From: Chloroflexota bacterium
Lineage (GTDB): Bacteria; Chloroflexota; Dehalococcoidia; UBA2979
Length of the DNA: 5,488 bases
Assembly: GCA_016875695.1 (NCBI GenBank)
Contig: VGPB01000129.1
Coordinates: forward strand, 1 to 5,488
Direction: 5' to 3'
The stretch's first letter is position 1. Each line of letters opens with the position of its first letter. The notes beneath the pieces are model-generated. The model ran no database searches, was not told the DNA's origin, and was given only the letters and a program-made list of their open reading frames with translations. This document shows positions 1-3,946 of the stretch, one piece after another. Both the position numbers and the translations under genes were made by a program.

Positions 1-264
1 GCCTGGCGAGCATCCTGCGCCGCGTTTGGTCTGCGTCACCTGCGCACCCGCCCCTACACGCCGCGCACCAACGGCAAGGCCGAACGCTTCATCCAGGTGC
101 TGCTCCGCACGTGGGCCTACGCCTTCGCCTACCCCACCAGCGCCCATCGCGCTCGTGCCCTCGCCGGCTGGCTGCGCTAGTACAACTGACGCAAGCCCCA
201 TGGCTCGCTCGGTGGCCTCCCGCCGGTCAGTCGGCTCTCACAGGTTCGTGGTCACTACACCTAG
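1..264 (+). pseudogene. IS481-family transposase, 3' remnant with two internal stops
   Basis: In frame 1 from base 1, this reads as the C-terminal part of an IS481-type (DDE, rve-fold) transposase. A stretch reading GLRHLRTRPYTPRTNGKAER covers bases 28-87, followed by FIQVLLRTWAYA. The PRTNGKAERF block carries the glutamate of the DDE triad typical of this family. Further on, the conserved YN..RPHGSLGG..P.SRL tail is present (181-237) but broken by TAG at 178-180 and TGA at 187-189. Both stops stand where family members usually have an aromatic residue (Tyr or Trp). The original stop is probably TAG at 262-264. The 5' part lies outside the window. With two nonsense codons before the conserved tail the copy should be inactive. 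The gene runs tail-to-tail towards the MDR oxidoreductase, 18 bases away. The family is recognised from conserved residues; the decay is seen directly. Confidence 0.85.
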
Positions 265-265
265 G
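250..265 (+). repeat. possible right end of the IS481-like element
   Basis: IS481-type elements commonly end in TGT...ACA. An ACA occurs at 257-259, next to the transposase stop, and read inward on the minus strand the sequence begins tgtagtgaccacgaacc. The left end is outside the window, so no matching inverted repeat or target duplication can be checked. This is only a guess at the boundary. Confidence 0.25.
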
Positions 266-282
266 TCTGGCTGTGCGCGGGC

Positions 283-1281
283 TCAGACGCGGATCACCAC
301 CTTGCCAAAATGCGCCTGCGACTCGAGCAGCGCGTATGCGGCCGGCACCTCTTCGAAGCCGAACACGCGGTCGACCACCGGGTGCACGGCGCGCAGCTCG
401 AGCGCGCGGTTCATGTCCTCGAACATCGCGCGGCTGCCGACCGAGATGCGCGTCGCGTGGATGTTGCGCCCTACCAGCGGTACGTTCGCCGCGTCGGCGT
501 CCTCGTGCGCGAGCGCGCCGATAATCGCGACGTGCCCGCCGAGCCGTGTCGCGGTCATCGACTTCGCGAACGTGCCCTCGCCGCCGACCTCGAGCACGGC
601 ATCGACGCCGCGGTCAGCCGTAAGGTCGCGGACGGCGCGCTCCCAGTCGGGGCGCTCGCGGTAGTTCACGGTGGCGTCCGCGCCGAGCGTACGGGCGCGC
701 TCTAGCTTCTCGTCGCTGCTCGAGGTGATGATCGCGCGCACGCCCGCGAGGCGCGCGAGCTGGAGGCCGGCGATGGAGACGCCGCCGGTGCCCAGCAGCA
801 GCACGCTCTGGCCAGGGCGCAGCCGGGCCTGCTCGAACATCGAGTTCCACGCCGTGAGCGCGGCGCACGGCAGCGTCGCCGCCTCGTCGTCGCTCATATG
901 CGCAGGCGTGCGCACGAGGCCGCTCGTGGGGAGCACCACGAGCTCGGCCAGCATGCCGTCGCGCGTCCCGCCGCCGAGCGCGACGCGCGTGTACTCCGGC
1001 CGGATGTCTCCGTCTGCCCAGTGCGGGAAGAAGCAGCCGGTCACGCGGTCGCCGACGGCGAGCTCCGAGACGCCCGGCCCCAGCTCGACGACTTCGCCGG
1101 AACCGTCCGACAGCGGGACGATCGGCTGCTCGGAGCGGCGCGCGAGCATGAGATCGCGGTAGTTGAGCGAGGTCGCGCGCACCCGCATCAGCACCTCGCC
1201 GGGGCCGGGACGCGGGTCCGGGAGCTCGACGGGGCGCAGGCCGTCCAGCCCGCCGCCCGGGGTCATGCGGTATGCCCTCAC
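283..1281 (-). CDS. MDR-family zinc-free NAD(P)-dependent alcohol dehydrogenase / quinone oxidoreductase-like protein
   Basis: Predicted 332-residue cytoplasmic oxidoreductase of the medium-chain dehydrogenase/reductase superfamily, close in pattern to the MDR7/Qor-like group. The N-terminal GroES-like domain (about 1-130) has LPDPRPGPGEVLMRVRATSLNY (positions 20-41) and GVSELAVGDRV (70-80). The Rossmann domain (about 135-270) has the nucleotide-binding stretch VLLLGTGGVS at 160-169, then SSDEKLERARTLGAD (188-202). The C-terminus HFGKVVIRV (324-332) is typical of the superfamily. I see no structural-zinc cysteine cluster. The start is taken as GTG at 1279-1281, because it gives the usual VRAYRM opening and has GAGG five bases upstream (1287-1290). 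An in-frame ATG lies five codons downstream. The frame stays open far upstream, but that part overlaps the next gene in another frame and is not coding. It lies 43 bases behind the cyclotransferase-like gene, probably in the same operon. The natural substrate cannot be told. Confidence 0.88.
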   Translation of the reverse strand: MRAYRMTPGGGLDGLRPVELPDPRPGPGEVLMRVRATSLNYRDLMLARRSEQPIVPLSDGSGEVVELGPGVSELAVGDRVTGCFFPHWADGDIRPEYTRVALGGGTRDGMLAELVVLPTSGLVRTPAHMSDDEAATLPCAALTAWNSMFEQARLRPGQSVLLLGTGGVSIAGLQLARLAGVRAIITSSSDEKLERARTLGADATVNYRERPDWERAVRDLTADRGVDAVLEVGGEGTFAKSMTATRLGGHVAIIGALAHEDADAANVPLVGRNIHATRISVGSRAMFEDMNRALELRAVHPVVDRVFGFEEVPAAYALLESQAHFGKVVIRV

Positions 1282-1286
1282 CTCAG

Positions 1287-1290
1287 CCTC
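1287..1290 (-). promoter_or_regulatory. ribosome binding site that fixes the MDR GTG start
   Basis: Read on the minus strand, GAGG is followed by the five bases CTGAG and then GTG. It favours the GTG at 1279-1281 over the ATG at 1264-1266. No convincing -10 box is seen in the 43 bases before the gene, which fits its place as second gene of an operon. Confidence 0.6.
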
Positions 1291-1324
1291 GTTTCGCCGC
1301 GGCCCATATGCGACAAGCGTTGTA

Positions 1325-1825
1325 TCACCCGGCGACGCCGTTGTCGGTGATCGCCTCGAGCCGGGCGATGTAGGGGGCGGGGAGCCCGCACGCGCGCGCG
1401 CCCCGAAGCAGCGTTCGCTTGAAGGCGGGCGACGGCGTGAAGCCGCGCGGGTCCGGTGCGACGACGCAGTACGAGCGGCACTCCACATGGTCGCCGGCGA
1501 GCGTGCGCACACGCACGGCGTAGCGGCGGTACGCAGGCGGGTCGCGATGCAGGCCCTCCTGCTCGTCGAGCGCCCAGGACTCCTCGCCGGCGACGAGCCA
1601 GAGCGCCCCCCACACCTCGTCGCCCGCGCTGGACACGACGTCTGCGACGCCGCCGTGCCAGGTGTTGCGGCTCTCGATGCTGAAGGCGAGGCGGTGGTCC
1701 GGCAGGCAGGCGGCGGCCACGAAGCGCGCCGACGGGCAGTGCGTGTGCAGCCACTCTGCGTCCAGGTGCGAGCCGAACGCGAAGTACAGGAAGGGCGGCG
1801 CGTCGTGCGGGGCGTCGTTGGCCAT
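1325..1825 (-). CDS. gamma-glutamylcyclotransferase-like (GGCT/AIG2 fold) protein
   Basis: 166 residues, a usual size for the family. The opening YFAFGSHLD (14-22) matches the substrate-loop motif Y-x-x-x-G-S-N of gamma-glutamylcyclotransferases, but with His20 where Asn is usual. LDEQEGL (86-92) matches the motif holding the catalytic glutamate (Glu98 in human GGCT), so Glu90 is the likely acid/base. AYRRYAVRV (98-106) and the C-terminal PSPAFKRTLLRGARACGLP (131-149) also fit family patterns. Members release 5-oxoproline from gamma-glutamyl compounds; the substrate here is unknown. The start is ATG at 1823-1825, right before the fold begins. There is no Shine-Dalgarno, but a TACGCT box ends seven bases upstream, suggesting a leaderless message. 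It precedes the MDR gene on the same strand and is divergent from the PPOX gene. Confidence 0.85.
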   Translation of the reverse strand: MANDAPHDAPPFLYFAFGSHLDAEWLHTHCPSARFVAAACLPDHRLAFSIESRNTWHGGVADVVSSAGDEVWGALWLVAGEESWALDEQEGLHRDPPAYRRYAVRVRTLAGDHVECRSYCVVAPDPRGFTPSPAFKRTLLRGARACGLPAPYIARLEAITDNGVAG

Positions 1826-1838
1826 CGGCGCCAGCGTA
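1826..1838 (-). promoter_or_regulatory. putative leaderless promoter of the cyclotransferase-like gene (-10 TACGCT)
   Basis: On the minus strand TACGCT (1833-1838) is followed by seven bases and then the ATG at 1823-1825, placing the expected transcription start at or next to the A of ATG. No Shine-Dalgarno and no clear -35 are seen. It lies back-to-back with the plus-strand promoter at 1876-1884 in a 96-base divergent region. Confidence 0.5.
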
Positions 1839-1875
1839 CGCGAGCGCGAGGCTCCGCACGCGGTCGATGGCGGGC

Positions 1876-1884
1876 TGCTACGCT
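1876..1884 (+). promoter_or_regulatory. putative extended -10 promoter of the PPOX gene (TGC TACGCT)
   Basis: TGC at 1876-1878 precedes TACGCT at 1879-1884, an extended -10 layout. Transcription would be expected to begin near 1891, giving a leader of about 30 bases before the ATG at 1922, with a Shine-Dalgarno in it. The same CTGCTA core precedes two other genes in the window. Confidence 0.45.
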
Positions 1885-1906
1885 CCGCGCGTCGCTCGTG
1901 AACGCC

Positions 1907-1916
1907 GAGGGGAGGG
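1907..1916 (+). promoter_or_regulatory. strong Shine-Dalgarno of the PPOX gene
   Basis: The purine run GAGGGGAGGG lies six bases (after its GGAGG core) before the ATG at 1922. It decides for this ATG over an in-frame GTG at 1898. Confidence 0.65.
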
Positions 1917-1921
1917 CGCGC

Positions 1922-2311
1922 ATGGCGCTGGATCCTGTGAGCCTGCCAGAGGAGGTGCTGCACTTCCTCGGCGAGCGGCACCTCGCGACGCTCACGACGC
2001 TGCGACCCGACGGGCGCCCGCATGTGGTGCCGGTCGGCTTCGCGTTCGACCCTGCGACGCGTGTCGCACGCGTGATCACCAACCGCGGCTCGCGCAAGAC
2101 GCTGAACCTCGCCGCGGGCGGACGTGCGGTGCTGTGCCAGGTGGACGGCGGGCGCTGGCTCTCGCTTGAGGGCGAGGGGCGGGTCGCGGAGGCGCCGGAC
2201 GCCGTCGCGGCAGCGGTCGCGGCGTACGCCGCGCGCTACGGTGCGCCAGGCGCGAACCCGGCGCGCGTCGCGATCGAGATTGCCGTCGATCGCGTGCTCG
2301 GGCGCGGCTAG
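1922..2311 (+). CDS. PPOX-class (pyridoxamine-phosphate-oxidase fold) F420-dependent enzyme, TIGR03618-like
   Basis: 129 residues forming one split beta-barrel domain of the small F420/FMN-binding PPOX class, the group of mycobacterial Rv1155-like proteins. Family signatures are FLGERHLATLTTLRPDGRPH (15-34), followed by VVPVGFAFD, then RVITNRGSRKTLNLAAGG (48-65), AVLCQVDGGRWLSLEGEGRV (67-86), and the end RVAIEIAVDRVLGRG. The S-R-K-x-x-N-L stretch typically contacts the cofactor phosphate. Such enzymes are cytoplasmic dimers that reduce or oxidise small substrates with F420 or a flavin; the substrate is not predictable here. The ATG start has a strong Shine-Dalgarno. The gene is divergent from the cyclotransferase-like gene and seems to be transcribed alone, with its own extended -10 box. 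If truly F420-dependent, the host must make or import F420; flavin use remains possible. Confidence 0.88.
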   Translation: MALDPVSLPEEVLHFLGERHLATLTTLRPDGRPHVVPVGFAFDPATRVARVITNRGSRKTLNLAAGGRAVLCQVDGGRWLSLEGEGRVAEAPDAVAAAVAAYAARYGAPGANPARVAIEIAVDRVLGRG

Positions 2312-2312
2312 G

Positions 2313-2333
2313 CCGCCCGCGCGTCGCGGCGGG
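2313..2333 (+). terminator. weak GC-rich hairpin between PPOX gene and the next operon
   Basis: Just after the PPOX stop, CCGCG (2317-2321) can pair with CGCGG (2325-2329) over a three-base loop, or CCGCC (2313-2317) with GGCGG (2328-2332). No T-run follows. In DNA this GC-rich, such hairpins arise easily by chance, so the call is weak. Confidence 0.2.
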
Positions 2334-2339
2334 TCGCGC

Positions 2340-2354
2340 TGCTAGACTCGACGC
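2340..2354 (+). promoter_or_regulatory. putative leaderless promoter of the small-ORF/CcdA operon (TGC TAGACT)
   Basis: TGC (2340-2342) plus TAGACT (2343-2348) is an extended -10, followed by six bases and the ATG at 2355. Transcription would start at the A of ATG. No Shine-Dalgarno is present and no -35 is recognisable about 17 bases upstream. It would drive both the 71-residue protein and the CcdA-type gene. Confidence 0.55.
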
Positions 2355-2570
2355 ATGACGACCGATCAGCCGGCGGACGCCGACTCCAGCTCCGCGTACC
2401 GCTCCGCGTGGGAGGCCTGGCAGGCGCAGCTCGCCGAGGTGCACGCCTTCTTCCTCGACGGCCAGAAGCTGCACCCGACGGCGCTGAAGGGCCTGCTCAA
2501 CCGCGAAGCGCGCGCGAAGGCGCGCTATGACGCCGCGCGGCGGCAGCTGCTCGGCATCGACGAGGACTGA
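2355..2570 (+). CDS. uncharacterised 71-residue protein, first gene of the CcdA operon
   Basis: I do not recognise a named family. It is a soluble, probably all-helical protein: an acidic, serine-rich N-terminus (1-15), then SAWEAWQAQLAEVHAFFLDG (17-36), QKLHPTALKGLLNREARAKARYD (37-59) and ARRQLLGIDED at the end. It has no signal peptide, membrane helix or cysteine. The dense charged segment LLNREARAKARYDAARRQLL should form a long amphipathic helix. The ATG at 2355 is preceded by an extended -10 and no ribosome-binding site, so a leaderless start is likely. Its stop is only four bases before the ATG of the CcdA-type gene, and the Shine-Dalgarno of that gene lies inside its last codons, so the two are probably translationally coupled. 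Codon use is as GC-rich as its neighbours. Confidence 0.75.
   Translation: MTTDQPADADSSSAYRSAWEAWQAQLAEVHAFFLDGQKLHPTALKGLLNREARAKARYDAARRQLLGIDED
2562..2565 (+). promoter_or_regulatory. ribosome binding site of the CcdA-type gene
   Basis: GAGG within the last codons of the 71-residue gene lies nine bases before the ATG at 2575. It supports that ATG over the earlier in-frame ATG at 2527, which is inside the upstream gene and has no such site. Confidence 0.5.
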
Positions 2571-2574
2571 CGCG

Positions 2575-3366
2575 ATGGCGGCGGCGAGCGCGAACCGCAG
2601 GGGCGCGGCGCCCGGCTACGCGCGCGCGCTCGCGGTGGGCGCGACGTTTGCGATCGCGTGGTCGCCGTGCATCGGGCCGATCCTCGGCGCGCTGCTCACG
2701 CTCGCGGCGGCCTCGGGGACGGCGGTGCGGGGCGGGGTGCTGCTGGTGGCGTACTCGCTGGGCCTCGGTGTCTGGTTCGTGGCGTTCGCGCTGGCCATCG
2801 GCACGCTCGCGCCGGCGTTGCGGCGCGTGCAGCGCTACATGAGAGCGCTGCTCGTGCTGAGCGGGGCGCTGTTTATCCTCGTCGGCGCGCTGATGTACCT
2901 CGGCGAGTTCGCGCGGCTCAACCGGGAGTTCCAGTCGCTGGGGTTCCTGTTCGGGCGCACCGCCGACGCGGAGGCGCAGCTCGCCGGCCATGCGGGTGGC
3001 GCGCTGGGCCCGGCGATCGCATTCTTCGGCGGGCTCGTGTCGTTCCTGTCGCCGTGCGTGCTGCCGCTGGTGCCGGTGCACCTGGCGAACGTCGCCGGGG
3101 ATGCGGCGCTGCAGGCGCGCGCCGGCGAGGCGGTGAGCCGCCGCCTGCTGCTGGGCCACTCGCTCGCGTTCGTCGCGGGGTTCACGCTGGTGTTCTCGGC
3201 GGTCGGGGCCTCGGTGGGGCTTGCCGGCGCGCTGGTCGCGGACCGCATCGAGTTGCTCACCCAGGTCGGGGGGTGGGTGCTGGTCGCGCTCGGGCTGCAC
3301 CTGAGCGGGCTCGTGCGGCTGCCGTTCCTCGAGCGCACGTACCAGTTGCCTGCCGCGAGCCGGTGA
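2575..3366 (+). CDS. circularly permuted CcdA-type thiol-disulfide transmembrane transporter (cytochrome c biogenesis protein family)
   Basis: 263 residues, six predicted membrane helices. Family members relay electrons from cytoplasmic thioredoxin across the membrane through two intramembrane cysteines. Here the halves are swapped. Residues 17-112 match the usual C-terminal half: AIAWSPCIGPILGALLTLAA (26-45), LLVAYSLGLG (56-65), and MRALLVLSGALFILVG (89-104). Residues 113-142 are a linker. Residues 143-263 match the usual N-terminal half: FFGGLVSFLSPCVLPLVPVH (150-169), LAFVAGFTLVFSAVGAS (197-213), and VLVALGLHLSGLVRLPFLER (235-254). Cys32 and Cys161 are the only cysteines and are the expected redox pair. 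Estimated helices: 17-45, 52-77, 90-112, 144-174, 191-221, 227-248. The start at 2575 follows the upstream stop by four bases. No second CcdA half, thioredoxin, ResA or CcsB gene lies beside it. Family assignment is firm; the permutation is read from motif order; activity is inferred. Confidence 0.9.
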   Translation: MAAASANRRGAAPGYARALAVGATFAIAWSPCIGPILGALLTLAAASGTAVRGGVLLVAYSLGLGVWFVAFALAIGTLAPALRRVQRYMRALLVLSGALFILVGALMYLGEFARLNREFQSLGFLFGRTADAEAQLAGHAGGALGPAIAFFGGLVSFLSPCVLPLVPVHLANVAGDAALQARAGEAVSRRLLLGHSLAFVAGFTLVFSAVGASVGLAGALVADRIELLTQVGGWVLVALGLHLSGLVRLPFLERTYQLPAASR

Positions 3367-3382
3367 GCGGGGCGGCGGGGCG

Positions 3383-3398
3383 CCGGGCGTTGCCCCGG
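3383..3398 (+). terminator. weak hairpin after the CcdA-type gene
   Basis: CCGGG (3383-3387) can pair with CCCGG (3394-3398) around a six-base loop, 16 bases after the CcdA stop. No T-run follows, so if it terminates transcription it does so as a bare GC hairpin. Confidence 0.25.
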
Positions 3399-3423
3399 TT
3401 GCCGCTGACCGCGCGCTGCTGCC

Positions 3424-3436
3424 TACAATGTGCGCG
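3424..3436 (+). promoter_or_regulatory. putative leaderless promoter of the 148-residue gene (-10 TACAAT)
   Basis: TACAAT (3424-3429) is followed by seven bases and the ATG at 3437-3439. This is the best -10 match in the window. It argues for the ATG at 3437 rather than the in-frame ATG at 3428, which overlaps the box itself and would lie upstream of the expected transcript start. Confidence 0.55.
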
Positions 3437-3883
3437 ATGGATCCGGACTACGGGATCGACCTCGACGAGACGGGCCGCGTCTTCGACCAGGCCGAGGTCG
3501 TGGTGGTGCGCTTCCACTTGATACCCCAGCGCCTGCTCATCGACGCGCGCAGCGCGCCGGGCGACCCTCCCATGGTGCGCCTCGTGCCGCCGGTCACGTC
3601 CGCCGAGGAGCGTTACCGCTACCTGCAGCGCGAGCGCCCCGGCCTGCCGCTGCCGGAGTACATCACGGTCGTGGGCTGGCCACGCTACGTGCAGGTGCTC
3701 AAGGAGACGGGGCTGTGGGAGCGCATCGAGCAGCGCCTCGTGCGCGCCGGCGGCCCGGAGCTCGCCCGGCAGTGTGGCGCCGTCTTCGGCGAGGTGCGCG
3801 CGGCGGAGCGACTCGAGGTCGCGGCCGCGATCCGCGGCGGCGAGGGGTACGAGTCGCTGTGGGAGCGCAGCGCCTCGCGCTGA
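3437..3883 (+). CDS. uncharacterised 148-residue soluble protein
   Basis: I do not recognise a named family. The N-terminal part looks alpha/beta: VFDQAEVVVVRFHLIPQRLL (15-34), then IDARSAPGDPP. Next is MVRLVPPVTSAEERYRYLQR (46-65). LPEYITVVGWPRYVQVLKETGLWERIEQRL (72-101) alternates a strand and helices. The C-terminal part is helical and ends in AAIRGGEGYESLWER (130-144). One cysteine (113). No signal peptide or membrane helix, so it is probably cytoplasmic. The even spread of hydrophobic and charged residues, and GC-rich third positions like the neighbours, support a real gene. The start at 3437 is chosen from the TACAAT box; no Shine-Dalgarno exists. It stands alone between the CcdA-type gene and the lipoprotein gene, and its stop lies in the loop of a perfect hairpin. 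No function is proposed. Confidence 0.75.
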   Translation: MDPDYGIDLDETGRVFDQAEVVVVRFHLIPQRLLIDARSAPGDPPMVRLVPPVTSAEERYRYLQRERPGLPLPEYITVVGWPRYVQVLKETGLWERIEQRLVRAGGPELARQCGAVFGEVRAAERLEVAAAIRGGEGYESLWERSASR

Positions 3884-3895
3884 GGCGCGAGGCGC
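3870..3895 (+). terminator. perfect 11-bp inverted repeat with the stop codon in its loop
   Basis: GCGCCTCGCGC (3870-3880) is an exact reverse complement of GCGCGAGGCGC (3885-3895), separated by the four bases TGAG, which contain the TGA stop of the 148-residue gene. All 11 pairs are Watson-Crick, ten of them G-C. No T-run follows, so it resembles a U-less terminator or 3'-end stabilising hairpin rather than a textbook intrinsic terminator. Confidence 0.55.
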
Positions 3896-3930
3896 GGTTG
3901 CGACCCCGGGGCGATCGCAGCGGGATGCTC

Positions 3931-3946
3931 TGCTAGCCTTGCGCGC
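3931..3946 (+). promoter_or_regulatory. putative leaderless promoter of the lipoprotein gene (TGC TAGCCT)
   Basis: TGC (3931-3933) plus TAGCCT (3934-3939) forms an extended -10, followed by seven bases and the GTG at 3947. There is no Shine-Dalgarno. The core CTGCTAG is identical to that before the 71-residue gene. Confidence 0.5.

Noticed and set aside
178..189. Stop-codon recoding (TGA as Trp or TAG read-through) in the transposase.
   Set aside because: Other genes here end in TGA or TAG at the expected places, so ordinary pseudogene decay is simpler.
1163..1921. A long N-terminal extension of the PPOX protein on the plus strand.
   Set aside because: It is antisense to two real minus-strand genes. 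The PPOX ATG at 1922 has a strong Shine-Dalgarno and gives the family's usual length.
283..2097. A single 604-residue minus-strand fusion protein containing the MDR enzyme.
   Set aside because: The frame is open, but the part before 1281 is arginine/threonine/serine-rich shadow of the cyclotransferase-like gene and of the antisense PPOX gene. The MDR enzyme begins normally at the GTG with its own GAGG.
2497..3300. A 267-residue minus-strand open frame opposite the CcdA-type gene.
   Set aside because: It has low-complexity R/Q/H/E composition typical of the antisense of a hydrophobic membrane protein, with no motif.
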